Shown: positions 28,515 to 36,983 of the stretch, in pieces
How positions within the stretch are numbered: position 1 is the stretch's first letter
Layout: each line of letters opens with the position of its first letter
Origin: Mycolicibacterium holsaticum DSM 44478 = JCM 12374
GTDB lineage: Bacteria > Actinomycetota > Actinomycetes > Mycobacteriales > Mycobacteriaceae
Assembly: GCF_019645835.1 (NCBI RefSeq)
Contig: NZ_CP080998.1
Span: 4,402,001-4,466,000 of the forward strand
Length of the DNA: 64,000 nucleotides
Reading direction: 5' to 3'
Made by a program: the position numbers and the translations under genes
The notes under the pieces: model-generated
Database searches by the model: none
Seen by the model: the letters and a program-made list of their open reading frames with translations, nothing else
Told to the model about the DNA's origin: nothing

Positions 28515-29453
28515 CTATACGTCCGACGCCTTCCGGCCGTGATCGCCGAACGGCTCGTCGCGCTGACGGACCGCCGCACGGAAGCCGTGTTCGCGCGACT
28601 GCGCGACGAACGCGTGCCCTTCCGGGGTGTGCCGCGCGATGCCGTCGAACACGGTCGAGATCATGGCGCTGTTGGTGGTGCCCTGGTTGTACAGCGCAGA
28701 GTTCATCGCCAGCTTGACCATGATGAGCTGGTTGACCGGTACGGCGGCGATCCGCTCGACAAGCCGCTCGGTGCGTTCGTCGAGATCCTCGGCCGGCGGC
28801 GCCTCGATTGCCAGCCCCCACTCGGCCGCCTGCGCGCCGGTGATCGAATCCCCGGTCAGCAGAAGCCGTTTCGCCCGCTGATCGCCGAGCCGATGCGCCC
28901 ACATCCCGGCCGCGGGCACCCCCCACACCCGGGTGGGCGGATAGCCGATCTTCGCGTCCGCGGCGGCGATCACCTGGTCGGCGTGCAGGGCGATGTCCGT
29001 ACCGCCTGCCACGCAGTAACCGTGGATCTTGACCACTGTGGGCTTGTCGGCGTGCATCAGGCTGGAGAACCCACGCACGAACCGGCTCATCATCTGATAG
29101 TCGATCATCGGGTCCCACGGCTGATCGGGCAGGTGGTTGATCGCCTGCGTCTTACCCGACAGCACGGTGTCGCGGTAGGGGCTGCCGCCACCCGCCGAGG
29201 ACGACCCCTCGGCATATGCCGACAGGTCGAAGCCCGCGCAAAAGCCCTCGCCCCGACCGGAGACCAGGATGACGTGCACGTCGGGGTCCAGGTCGGCGCG
29301 TTCGACGAGCGCCGACAGTTCCAAAGGTGTGTCGGCGACGATCGCGTTGCCCTTCTCGGGCCTGTTGAACGTGATGCGGGCGACCCGGCCCGTCACCTCG
29401 TAGGTCATCGTCTTCAGGTTGTCGAAGTCGACGGGCCTGATCGCGTGCGTCAT
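28515..29453 (-). CDS. echA4: Crotonase-family protein EchA4
   Basis: A 312-residue crotonase-fold protein, matching as I recall the length of M. tuberculosis EchA4 (Rv0673). FCAGFDLSAYA and GYCVAGGTDIALHAD are present, but the positions of both catalytic glutamates are replaced (TD and YPPTRVWG), so classical hydratase activity is doubtful. An extra segment (SSSAGGGSPYRDTVLSG) lies after the oxyanion motif. ATG 29453 overlaps the fadE8 stop. It shares the operon with fadE8 and echA5. Confidence 0.92.
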   Translation of the reverse strand: MTHAIRPVDFDNLKTMTYEVTGRVARITFNRPEKGNAIVADTPLELSALVERADLDPDVHVILVSGRGEGFCAGFDLSAYAEGSSSAGGGSPYRDTVLSGKTQAINHLPDQPWDPMIDYQMMSRFVRGFSSLMHADKPTVVKIHGYCVAGGTDIALHADQVIAAADAKIGYPPTRVWGVPAAGMWAHRLGDQRAKRLLLTGDSITGAQAAEWGLAIEAPPAEDLDERTERLVERIAAVPVNQLIMVKLAMNSALYNQGTTNSAMISTVFDGIARHTPEGHAFVAQSREHGFRAAVRQRDEPFGDHGRKASDV

Positions 29454-31078
29454 CCCTTTACCAGCGCGCGCTCGATGATGGGGGCGAGATCCAGTCCGGT
29501 GGGCAGGGTTCCGAACGCGCCACCCCAGGCACCGCCCATGCGCGTCGCCAGAAACGCCTCGGCGACGGCGGGGTGCCCGTGCCGCACCAGCAGTGAACCC
29601 TGCAGCGCCAGGCTGATGTCCTCGGCGACCTTGCGTGCCCGGTACTCGATGGTCTCGAGATCGCCCAGGTCCCTGCGCAACCCGTCGACGTATGCGTCCA
29701 GCCGCGCATCGGTGCCCGCGGCCTTAGCCAGCTCGTCGAACAGCACGTCGATGCACTCGGGTCGGGTTGCCATGGCGCGCAGCGTATCCAACGCGCTGAC
29801 ATTTCCCGAACCTTCCCAGATACCCATCAGCGGGGCTTCGCGGTACAGCCGCGGCATGCCGGAGTCCTCGACGTAGCCGTTGCCGCCAAGACACTCCATC
29901 GCTTCAGCGGCGTGCGGGGTGGCGCGTTTGCACACCCAGTACTTGCTGGCGGCCAGGCCGATGCGGCGCAGCAGCGTCTCGCGTTCGTCACCGCGCACCG
30001 CGGCGTCGGTGGCACCGGCCATGCGCATCGCGACAATCGTTGCGGCTTCGGCCTCCACGGCCAGGTCCGCCAGCACGTTGCGCATCAGCGGCTGGTCGAT
30101 CAGATACTCCCCGAACGCCTTTCGATGCTGCGCGTGGTGGATCGCGCGCGCCAGGCCGTTGCGCATGCTGGTCGCGCTGCCCAGCGTGCAGTCGAGCCGG
30201 GTGAGGTTGACCATCTCGATGATGGTCTTCACCCCGTGGCCCTCCTCGCCGACCAGCCACGCGATCGCGCCGTCGTACTCGACCTCGCTGGAGGCGTTGG
30301 CGTGGTTGCCGAGCTTGTCCTTGAGCCGCTGCAGGTACATCCGGTTGCGGCTGCCGTCGGGCAGCACCCGGGGCAGCATGAAGCAGCTCAGCCCGCCGGG
30401 CGCTTGCGCGAGCACCAGGAAGATGTCGCCCATCGGTGCCGAGGTGAACCACTTGTGGCCGGTCAGGCTGTAGCTACCGAAACCGTTGGGCACCGCCTCG
30501 GTGGTGCCGGCGCGCACGTCGGAGCCGCCCTGCTTCTCGGTCATCGACATCCCCGCGGTGATGCCGGCTTTCGTGGCGGGCACCTTCATCTCCGGGTCGT
30601 ACTCGCGGCTGGTCAGCAGCGGTTCGTAGACCGCGGCCAGTTCGGGGTTGTGGCGCAGCGCGGGGACGACCGCATATGTCATCGAGATGGGGCAGATGTG
30701 GCCGGGTTCGGGCGTCCACACCGAGGTCTTGGCGGCGCGCACGACGTGTGACCCGGGCCGGTCGTCGGCCCACGGTGCGGCGTGCAGGCCGTGGCCGATC
30801 GCGACCTTCATCAGTTCGTGGTAGGCGGGGTCGTACTCGACCTCGTCGACGCGGTGCCCGTAGGCGTCGTGGGTGTGCAGGATCGGCTGGTTGCGGTCGG
30901 CCAGCTCACCCCAGCGCTGCGCCTGCTGCGAACCCGCGAGCGCGCCGAGTTCGGTGACCTCCTCGAGGCCCCATTCCCCGCCTTCGCGGATCAGCGCCTC
31001 GGTGAGCACCGGTGACGTGGCCGGGTTGTAGTTCTCCAGGGGCGGGACCTGGTTCGTGACGACGTGCGTGTCTGGCAT
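29450..31078 (-). CDS. fadE8: Acyl-CoA dehydrogenase FadE8 (AidB-like)
   Basis: A 542-residue flavoprotein of the AidB branch of acyl-CoA dehydrogenases, the same length that I recall for M. tuberculosis FadE8. The N-terminal NPATSPVLTEALIREGGEW region, the CPISMTYAVVPAL segment, MTEKQGGSDVRAGTTEA and the C-terminal GNGYVEDSGMPRLYREAPL with GIWEGSGNV (acid in the catalytic loop) are clear. AidB-type proteins may dehydrogenate branched acyl-CoAs and bind DNA; which applies here is unknown. It is the first gene of its operon. Confidence 0.93.
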   Translation of the reverse strand: MPDTHVVTNQVPPLENYNPATSPVLTEALIREGGEWGLEEVTELGALAGSQQAQRWGELADRNQPILHTHDAYGHRVDEVEYDPAYHELMKVAIGHGLHAAPWADDRPGSHVVRAAKTSVWTPEPGHICPISMTYAVVPALRHNPELAAVYEPLLTSREYDPEMKVPATKAGITAGMSMTEKQGGSDVRAGTTEAVPNGFGSYSLTGHKWFTSAPMGDIFLVLAQAPGGLSCFMLPRVLPDGSRNRMYLQRLKDKLGNHANASSEVEYDGAIAWLVGEEGHGVKTIIEMVNLTRLDCTLGSATSMRNGLARAIHHAQHRKAFGEYLIDQPLMRNVLADLAVEAEAATIVAMRMAGATDAAVRGDERETLLRRIGLAASKYWVCKRATPHAAEAMECLGGNGYVEDSGMPRLYREAPLMGIWEGSGNVSALDTLRAMATRPECIDVLFDELAKAAGTDARLDAYVDGLRRDLGDLETIEYRARKVAEDISLALQGSLLVRHGHPAVAEAFLATRMGGAWGGAFGTLPTGLDLAPIIERALVKG

Positions 31079-31164
31079 ACCGCCACTATTACACTTTTTC
31101 GACGACTGAACAATGTAGGTAATGCATGGGGGGGCTCACCCCTGGGCGCGGTCGGATTCCAACG

Positions 31165-31230
31165 TCAGAACCGCGCCGCGACGACGACGCCGAGGACACC
31201 GACGACGGTGAGCAGGACGTCCGTTCCCAT
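31165..31230 (-). CDS. Candidate tiny hydrophobic peptide (21 aa)
   Basis: ATG 31230, one base after the PAP2 stop, opens a 21-codon frame reading MGTDVLLTVVGVLGVVVAA and ending RF. It would form a single membrane helix. It is possibly translated by coupling to the PAP2 gene, whose stop at 31232 lies just before it. There is no independent ribosome binding site and no homology evidence, so it is only a candidate. Confidence 0.35.
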   Translation of the reverse strand: MGTDVLLTVVGVLGVVVAARF

Positions 31231-31231
31231 G

Positions 31232-32425
31232 TCAGCGGGAGTCGAGTTCGGCGACGACGTCGTGGCGACGCGGCTCCGGATCCGGGATCGGCTGGGGGTC
31301 CACCGCAGGCTCGGGCTCGGCCGGTCGGTCGTACAACGGGACCATCTCGACCGAACGTTTCGCCGAGCGCAACGCCCTGGACCGTCGCCACGCCTCGTAA
31401 CGGTGGAGTAGGACGATGATCGCGGCAGCCAGGACCCAACCGAGCAGGATGTCGATGACGTAGTGCTCGGCGGTGTACACCAGCGTGAAGGCCATCAGCA
31501 GCACATAGGCCACCAGCAGTGGACGCCACGCCCGGTGTACGCGACGCCACAGGAAGGCTGCGATGGCCGCGGTCATGCCCGCGTGCAGGGACGGAATCGC
31601 TGCCACCAGGTTGACACTGGCTTGGCCCGCATCGAGCAGTGCGCTGGCGGTGTGCATGTTCAGGTTGCCCCAGCCGCGGCCGACAATCCGCTCGATCCAC
31701 TGGTTCGCCCCGTCCTGGCTGGATTGCATCGCGCCGAGCACACCGCCATCGGGCACGCCGCGCGCCGAGCCGAACATGCAGCGCGCGTAGGCGGGCCCTC
31801 CTTCGACATCGGCGGGGGTGCACCGGGCCGCTGCCCACGGCGGCGCGGCCGGCACCAGGGCGTAGATGGCCAGGCCTACGAAGTTCAAGCCGACGAACAG
31901 CCGCACAAACGCCTTCCACTCCGCGCGCTCACGCAGCCACAGCACCCCGGCCACCACGTACGGCAGGATGAAAAACGACATGTAGATGCAGCTCAGAACC
32001 ACTTCCCACCACGGCGGATGTCCCTGTTTGAGCTGCTCCTGAAGCCACACGGTCGGTACGGTGCCGAAGAACAGCCAACGATCGGCGTCGGCCGGCCACT
32101 CCCACAGCGTCGGTCGCCCGATCATGTCCGCGGCGCCCCTGCTGAGGTCGTAGGCGATCAGGATCAACGCGAACGGCAGCCAGTCGCGGATGACATAGAG
32201 CATGCGGCGGACCTGACCGATGCTCGCGGCCAGCAGACCGGTGGCGATGTAGAGCAGCACCAGCTCGCGGTTGAACGCAAAACCCTCGGTGACCGTGCGG
32301 TATATGACGACTGCAGCCCATATCGCAACCGCGATCCGGCGCGCATACCTGAGTCGGCGTTCCCGCGTCTCGTCTGCCTCGATGGCAGGCTGCGACGCAA
32401 TTGACGACTCGTCAACCGCAGACAC
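31232..32425 (-). CDS. PAP2-superfamily membrane phosphatase/phosphotransferase
   Basis: A 397-residue integral membrane protein with about eight hydrophobic segments between residues 30 and 345. The PAP2 catalytic motifs are visible as AIPSLHAGMTAA (motif 2, His) and YTAEHYVIDILLGW (motif 3, His). The spacing resembles the Aur1/inositol phosphotransferase branch, which transfers or removes phosphate from lipids. The C-terminus is a Pro/Glu/Asp-rich cytoplasmic tail (RPAEPEPAVDPQPIPDPEP). The lipid substrate is unknown. It is not coupled to endonuclease IV, which lies 56 bases away on the same strand. Confidence 0.85.
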   Translation of the reverse strand: MSAVDESSIASQPAIEADETRERRLRYARRIAVAIWAAVVIYRTVTEGFAFNRELVLLYIATGLLAASIGQVRRMLYVIRDWLPFALILIAYDLSRGAADMIGRPTLWEWPADADRWLFFGTVPTVWLQEQLKQGHPPWWEVVLSCIYMSFFILPYVVAGVLWLRERAEWKAFVRLFVGLNFVGLAIYALVPAAPPWAAARCTPADVEGGPAYARCMFGSARGVPDGGVLGAMQSSQDGANQWIERIVGRGWGNLNMHTASALLDAGQASVNLVAAIPSLHAGMTAAIAAFLWRRVHRAWRPLLVAYVLLMAFTLVYTAEHYVIDILLGWVLAAAIIVLLHRYEAWRRSRALRSAKRSVEMVPLYDRPAEPEPAVDPQPIPDPEPRRHDVVAELDSR

Positions 32426-32480
32426 TCCGTTGAATCTAGTTCACCGGACCTTTACCGCGGGTTCGACCGGGGTTCGGTTA

Positions 32481-33236
32481 TCAGGTCGTGATGTGTTCGC
32501 GCAGGAAGGCGATGTCGTCCTTGCGGCCCTCATCGGCGGTTTCGCAGATGACGGGTGCGTCTGCGGCCTGCACCACCGCGGCCAGCAACTGCGGGTCGAT
32601 CTGGCCGGCGCCGAAGTTGGCGTGGCGGTCGGCGCCGGATCCCGCGGCGTCGCGTGAGTCGTTGCAGTGCACCAGGTCGATGCGCCCGGTGATGGCCTTG
32701 ATCCGGTCGACGGCGTCGATCAGCTTCTCCCCCGCGGCCCAGGCGTGGCAGGTATCCAGGCAGAAGCCGATGCCCTTGTCGCCGATGTGGTCCCACAGCC
32801 GGGCGATGGTGTCGAAGTGGCGGGCCATCGCGTGGTCACCGCCTGCGGTGTTCTCGAGGTAGACGGGCACGTCGGTTTCGAGGTAGTCCAGCGCTTTGAC
32901 CCAGCGTTCGAAGCCGGCGTCCCAGTCTTTGTCGTCGGCGTGACCGCCGTGCACGATGACGGCCGTCGCGTTGATCTCGGCGGCCGCGTCGCAGGTGTCC
33001 TGCAGGATCTTGCGCGACGGGATGCGCACCCGGTTGTTGGCCGATGCGACGTTGATCAGGTACGGCGCGTGGACGTAGAGCGGCATGCCCGAGGCCTTGA
33101 GCACCTCGGCGTCCTCGCGTGGCTTGGGCTTCTTCCAGCTCTGCGGGTTGCCGAGGAAGAACTGCACCACGTCGGCGCCGTCGGCCTCCGCGGCGGCCAG
33201 GGGGTCGTCTTGGTGGACGTGCGAACCGATGAGCAC
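32481..33236 (-). CDS. end: Endonuclease IV
   Basis: Endonuclease IV cuts the phosphodiester 5' of abasic sites during base excision repair, using a trinuclear Zn site in a TIM barrel. The 251-residue product shows [10 protein letters not shown] near the start, [42 protein letters not shown] and [12 protein letters not shown], which carry the metal-binding His, Glu and Asp residues. It corresponds to M. tuberculosis end (Rv0670), close to rpoC there as here. Confidence 0.96.
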   Translation of the reverse strand: MLIGSHVHQDDPLAAAEADGADVVQFFLGNPQSWKKPKPREDAEVLKASGMPLYVHAPYLINVASANNRVRIPSRKILQDTCDAAAEINATAVIVHGGHADDKDWDAGFERWVKALDYLETDVPVYLENTAGGDHAMARHFDTIARLWDHIGDKGIGFCLDTCHAWAAGEKLIDAVDRIKAITGRIDLVHCNDSRDAAGSGADRHANFGAGQIDPQLLAAVVQAADAPVICETADEGRKDDIAFLREHITT

Positions 33237-33268
33237 GCCGCCAGTCTAGGCGGGGCTGGTCTTTCCCC

Positions 33269-33330
33269 GGCGAACGTGGGTTACCCGCACGCATATCCCG
33301 CGCTCGACGTGACACAACCCCACATTCGGC
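33269..33330 (+). repeat. Dispersed intergenic element, copy 1
   Basis: A roughly 62-base segment upstream of the accessory TetR gene. It shares the core GTGGGTTACCCGCACGC (17 identical bases) and a second block GTGACACAA-CCCACA-TCGGC with the reverse complement of 37992-38055. The two copies flank the TetR-to-BrkB gene block in inverted orientation. No coding potential is visible. Confidence 0.7.
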
Positions 33331-33387
33331 ATGACCGCTCGGCGTCTCGACAAACTCTTGCGCACCCCGGCCCGCCCGCGCTATCGT

Positions 33388-33408
33388 CGAACCGTACCGT
33401 TCGGTTCG
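33388..33408. promoter_or_regulatory. Palindromic operator before the accessory TetR gene
   Basis: A perfect inverted repeat CGAACCG-N7-CGGTTCG (33388-33394 and 33402-33408) lies 16 bases before the TetR ATG, overlapping where a promoter should sit. The size and place fit an autoregulatory TetR operator. The GGAGGCG that follows serves as ribosome binding site. Confidence 0.6.
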
Positions 33409-33424
33409 ATTATCCGGAGGCGAG

Positions 33425-34078
33425 ATGGCCCAAGACGACATCAAGGTCCGACAGATCCGGGCGGCTGCGCACACCTTGTTCCTCGAGCACGGCTTCGCGA
33501 GTGTGAGCACCGCGACCCTGGCCAAAGAGGCCGGGGTCTCCAAGGAAACGCTGTACTCCCGCTACCCCAACAAGGAAGCGGTGCTCGCCGACGTGCTGGA
33601 GCACCTCATCGCCGTCGGCCAACTCGACACCGACGTCGACATCCCCGCACCGACCACGCTCGACGACCTGCGCAACGCGCTGCGGTCGCTAGCGAGCCAA
33701 CTCGGGGAGCAACTCGTCCAGCGCGACTACATCGAACTGGTACGCATCGTGATCGCCGAGACCCCGCGGTTGCCCCATGTCGGCGAGATTTTTCTCCGGT
33801 CGGTGCCGCAGCGCGCCTTTCAGCTGACCGGCACGCTGCTCAGCGCGGGCAAAGACGCCGGCCTGATCGGTGACGTCGACATCCTGGCGGCGACACGAAT
33901 GTTCCTGGGCCCGCTGGTTTTACATGCGTTGATCAACGTGCTTCTGGTGGCGCCCAGCAAGGACTCCCCCGTGCCGCCCATCGACGTCGCCAACCACGTC
34001 GAACTCTTGCTCGCGGCCGTCACCTCGCCGAACCACCCCGGCGAGTTGGGGAGCGGCAACCGCGCTCACCGCGGCTAA
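33425..34078 (+). CDS. TetR-family regulator of the accessory redox operon
   Basis: A 217-residue TetR regulator with a clear helix-turn-helix (IRAAAHTLFLEHGFASVSTA, KEAGVSKETLYSRYPNKEAV) and a TetR_C_7-like ligand domain. It starts at ATG 33425 with GGAGG upstream, and a palindrome at 33388-33408 probably binds it. The monooxygenase gene begins 33 bases after its stop on the same strand, so the regulator is probably the first gene of the operon it controls. Confidence 0.9.
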   Translation: MAQDDIKVRQIRAAAHTLFLEHGFASVSTATLAKEAGVSKETLYSRYPNKEAVLADVLEHLIAVGQLDTDVDIPAPTTLDDLRNALRSLASQLGEQLVQRDYIELVRIVIAETPRLPHVGEIFLRSVPQRAFQLTGTLLSAGKDAGLIGDVDILAATRMFLGPLVLHALINVLLVAPSKDSPVPPIDVANHVELLLAAVTSPNHPGELGSGNRAHRG

Positions 34079-34110
34079 GGCTCCACACGTCGCTCGAGGA
34101 AGGAGAACTC

Positions 34111-35547
34111 ATGAATTCCGATGTAATCGTCGTCGGTGCTGGCCCCACGGGATTGACGATGGCTACCGAACTGGCCCGCCGTGGCGTCACCGTGCGCATC
34201 ATCGATGCCGCCCCTGCCCCGACCACCGAAACGAGAGCCCTTGGCGTGCAACCCAGAACGCTTGAGCTGTTCGAGCGCCTGGAGCTGGCCGACCCCGCTG
34301 TCGCAGAGGGAACGCGCGTCACCGACTTCCGGGTTTTCAGCGAAGGAAAGCAGTTCCTGCACCTGGATCTGCACGGGTTGGACAGCCCGTATGCGTTTCT
34401 GCTGATGCTGCAGCAACCGCGGGTCGAATCGCTGCTGCGCGGTCGCCTCGAAAGCTTCGGTGTCGCGGTCGAGCGCCGTGCCGAGCTCGTTGCGCTGACC
34501 CAGGACGCCGATGCGGTGCAGGCCGTACTGAAACACGGTGACGGAACGACCGAGACGACGCGGACGTCGTGGCTGATCGGCTGCGACGGTGCGCACAGTA
34601 CCGTGCGCCACCAGCTCGGCGTGCAGTTCGTCGGCGCCGCGTTCGAAGAGAACTTCGCCGTCGCCGATGTGCTCATGGATTGGCCCCTGCCGCACGACGT
34701 ATTTCATGCGTTCCTCAACCGCGGGAATTTCGCCGCCTACTTCCCGATGCCCGACGGGCTGCATCGGCTCACCGTCGCCTACCGTCCCGGCCAGACCCCC
34801 GCGGGCGACGTCACCTACGACGAGCTGCAAGCGGCCGTCATCCGCGGCGCACCCCCTGGCGCCCGGATCGCAAAGGTCCATAACGCGGGACGGTTTCAGA
34901 TCCATCAGCGCAAGGTGGACCGGCACTCGGTCGGCCGGGTCTTTCTCGCCGGCGACGCAGCGCATGTGCATTCCGTGGTCGGCGGCCAGGGCATGAACAC
35001 CGGCATACAAGACGCGTTCAACCTGGGCTGGAAACTCGCCGCGGTCGTCAACGGCCAGGCACATCCGCGGCTTCTGGATTCCTACGCCCAAGAACGCGCA
35101 CCCGTCACCCGCCGGCTGGTCAAAGGAACGCGTCGGGCGACGCGGATGGTGCTGCTGCGCAACCCGATCGCCACGGCTGCACGACGCCACATCGCACCAC
35201 ACATCACCCCGCGCCCGGCCCTGCAGCGCGTGCTTCGCCGTGCCCTGACCCAACTCGACGTGTCTTACCGCGACGGCAGCGGCGGCAGCAACGACGACCG
35301 CCTCGCGGTCGGTGACCGGTTCCCGGAAATCGAACTGCTACACCCGTCGAAATACACGCTGCTCGTGCACAACGCTGAACCACCACCGCTCGGCGACGTC
35401 CACACTCTGGTCGACGTACGCCAGGTCGAAAACGGCGTCGGGCTGACCCTGGTCCGACCCGACGGCTACATCGCCGTGCTGACCGACGAAATGGACGCCG
35501 TGTCGGCCTATCTCGAAACGACCCTCGGGCAGAGGAGCTCCGTATGA
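34111..35547 (+). CDS. FAD-dependent aromatic-type monooxygenase
   Basis: A 478-residue group A flavin monooxygenase, which uses NAD(P)H and O2 to hydroxylate aromatic or polyketide-like compounds. The FAD motif VVGAGPTGLTMATELARRG is at the N-terminus, the DG motif GCDGAHSTVRHQLG is near residue 157, and GRVFLAGDAAHVHSVVGGQG gives the second FAD contact. The C-terminal thioredoxin-like domain (LLVHNAEPP, VRPDGYIAVL) is typical of the MhpA/PgaE class. Rifampicin and tetracycline hydroxylases are in this family, so detoxification is possible but not shown. GGAAGGAG precedes ATG 34111. Confidence 0.9.
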   Translation: MNSDVIVVGAGPTGLTMATELARRGVTVRIIDAAPAPTTETRALGVQPRTLELFERLELADPAVAEGTRVTDFRVFSEGKQFLHLDLHGLDSPYAFLLMLQQPRVESLLRGRLESFGVAVERRAELVALTQDADAVQAVLKHGDGTTETTRTSWLIGCDGAHSTVRHQLGVQFVGAAFEENFAVADVLMDWPLPHDVFHAFLNRGNFAAYFPMPDGLHRLTVAYRPGQTPAGDVTYDELQAAVIRGAPPGARIAKVHNAGRFQIHQRKVDRHSVGRVFLAGDAAHVHSVVGGQGMNTGIQDAFNLGWKLAAVVNGQAHPRLLDSYAQERAPVTRRLVKGTRRATRMVLLRNPIATAARRHIAPHITPRPALQRVLRRALTQLDVSYRDGSGGSNDDRLAVGDRFPEIELLHPSKYTLLVHNAEPPPLGDVHTLVDVRQVENGVGLTLVRPDGYIAVLTDEMDAVSAYLETTLGQRSSV

Positions 35548-36512
35548 AGGCAATACGGATGTACGACATCGGCGGCCCGGACGTGCTTCGACTCGACGAA
35601 GTCGATGTGCCCGGACCCGGCGACGGCCAGGTGCTGATCAAGGTCGAAGCGGCGGGCGTGGCGTACGGCGACATCATGAAACGCCAGGGCGCATTTGGTC
35701 AGGATCTGCCGCTGCCCGTCGGGCTCGGACTCCAAATCGCCGGTGCGGTAGCAGAACTGGGTGACGGCGTGTCCGGCCCCGCGCCCGGCACCCGCGTGAT
35801 GGCCTGGGTCGCAGACGGTTATGCGCAATACGCCGTCGCCCCAACGACCAACGTCGTCCCGATCCCCGACGGCGTCGAATCCACGGATGCAGCTGTCCTG
35901 CCGGTGCAAGGGTTGACCGCCTACCAGACCCTGCTGGAGGCCGGCAACCTGCAACCGGATGAATCGGTACTCGTACATGCCGCGGCGGGCGGTGTCGGCG
36001 GCCTCGCCGTTCAGTTGGCGCACCTATGTGGCGCCGGTGCGGTCATCGGCACCGCCAGCACACCCGAAAAGCTGGAGTACATCCGGCAATTGGGTGCCAC
36101 TGCCGTCGACTACACCCGCGACGACTGGTCGCGCTCGGTTCTCGACGCCACCGGCGGACGCGGTGTCGACCTCGTGCTGGACTCCGTCGGCGGTGCGGTG
36201 ACGACCCGCAGCCTCGAGTGTCTGGCACCGTTCGGTCGAATGGTGTGTTTCGGCGCCGCGAGCGGTACCGTCGCCGCCATCCCCACGATGGCGCTGATGC
36301 CCACGAACCTCTCGGTCACCGGTTACTCCCTGGACGGATGGCTGGCCCGCAGAGACCGGGTCGCAAACGCTGTCGAGAAGCTCCTCGGCTACGTGGCCAC
36401 CAAGCAGATCAACGTCGTTGTTGCACAGGAGTTCCCACTGGAAAAGGCCGCCGAAGCGCACCACGCCATCGGTGACCGAAACACCGTCGGCGCCACGGTC
36501 CTGGTGCCGTGA
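35544..36512 (+). CDS. Zinc-independent quinone reductase-like MDR oxidoreductase
   Basis: A 322-residue member of the medium-chain reductase family, quinone oxidoreductase branch. It has the GroES-like N-terminus (VLIKVEAAGVAYGDIMKRQG) and the NADPH site VLVHAAAGGVGGLAVQLAHL. The zinc-binding Cys and His residues of alcohol dehydrogenases are absent. It would reduce a quinone or enone, for example the product of the preceding hydroxylase. ATG 35544 overlaps the monooxygenase stop. Confidence 0.9.
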   Translation: MKAIRMYDIGGPDVLRLDEVDVPGPGDGQVLIKVEAAGVAYGDIMKRQGAFGQDLPLPVGLGLQIAGAVAELGDGVSGPAPGTRVMAWVADGYAQYAVAPTTNVVPIPDGVESTDAAVLPVQGLTAYQTLLEAGNLQPDESVLVHAAAGGVGGLAVQLAHLCGAGAVIGTASTPEKLEYIRQLGATAVDYTRDDWSRSVLDATGGRGVDLVLDSVGGAVTTRSLECLAPFGRMVCFGAASGTVAAIPTMALMPTNLSVTGYSLDGWLARRDRVANAVEKLLGYVATKQINVVVAQEFPLEKAAEAHHAIGDRNTVGATVLVP

Positions 36513-36529
36513 GAAAAGGAGGTTCCGCC

Positions 36530-36931
36530 ATGCCGGCTCCACGATGGGTCGCCCACGCCAACAAGAAAGTGCTCAACCGGGTCACCAAGTTCATCGCGCC
36601 CTGGGCGCCAGGGTGGGCGGTCGTGATTCACCGCGGCCGCAAGTCACAGCGCCTCTACCGGACGCCGCTGTGGGCGTTCCGGCGGCAGAACGGGTTCGTC
36701 ATCGCCTTGACGTATGGCTCCGACTCCGACTGGGTGCGCAACGTCCTGGCCGCCGACGGCTGTGAACTCGAGGCCCGGCGACGGCGTTACCAAGCCGCGG
36801 CGCCTCGCGTCTACCACGATGAGAACGCCACGGATATGCCCGCGTTCATCCGGTTCATGCTGCGCAAGGTGATCAAGGCGCCGGAGTTCCTGCGCCTCGA
36901 CGTGGTACGCGAGTTGCCGCTCACCGGTTGA
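36530..36931 (+). CDS. Deazaflavin (F420)-dependent nitroreductase-family protein (Ddn-like)
   Basis: A 133-residue protein of the split-barrel Ddn/FDOR-A type, which uses reduced F420 to reduce quinones, nitro compounds or unsaturated substrates. VVIHRGRKSQRLYRTPLW matches the F420 phosphate-binding strand region, and VIALTYGSDSDWVRNVLAADG is the family signature. ATG 36530 has a very strong AAAGGAGG upstream. It lies after the quinone reductase-like gene, in the same transcript. The F420 requirement fits mycobacteria. Confidence 0.88.
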   Translation: MPAPRWVAHANKKVLNRVTKFIAPWAPGWAVVIHRGRKSQRLYRTPLWAFRRQNGFVIALTYGSDSDWVRNVLAADGCELEARRRRYQAAAPRVYHDENATDMPAFIRFMLRKVIKAPEFLRLDVVRELPLTG

Positions 36932-36983
36932 GCGTGGGGCTGACCCGCGCTGCAGCGCAAGGGCCACCGCCTAGGCTCGAAGC

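Noticed and set aside
34075..35253. A 392-codon minus-strand frame opposite the flavin monooxygenase
   Set aside because: Shadow frame; the monooxygenase motifs on the plus strand are complete.
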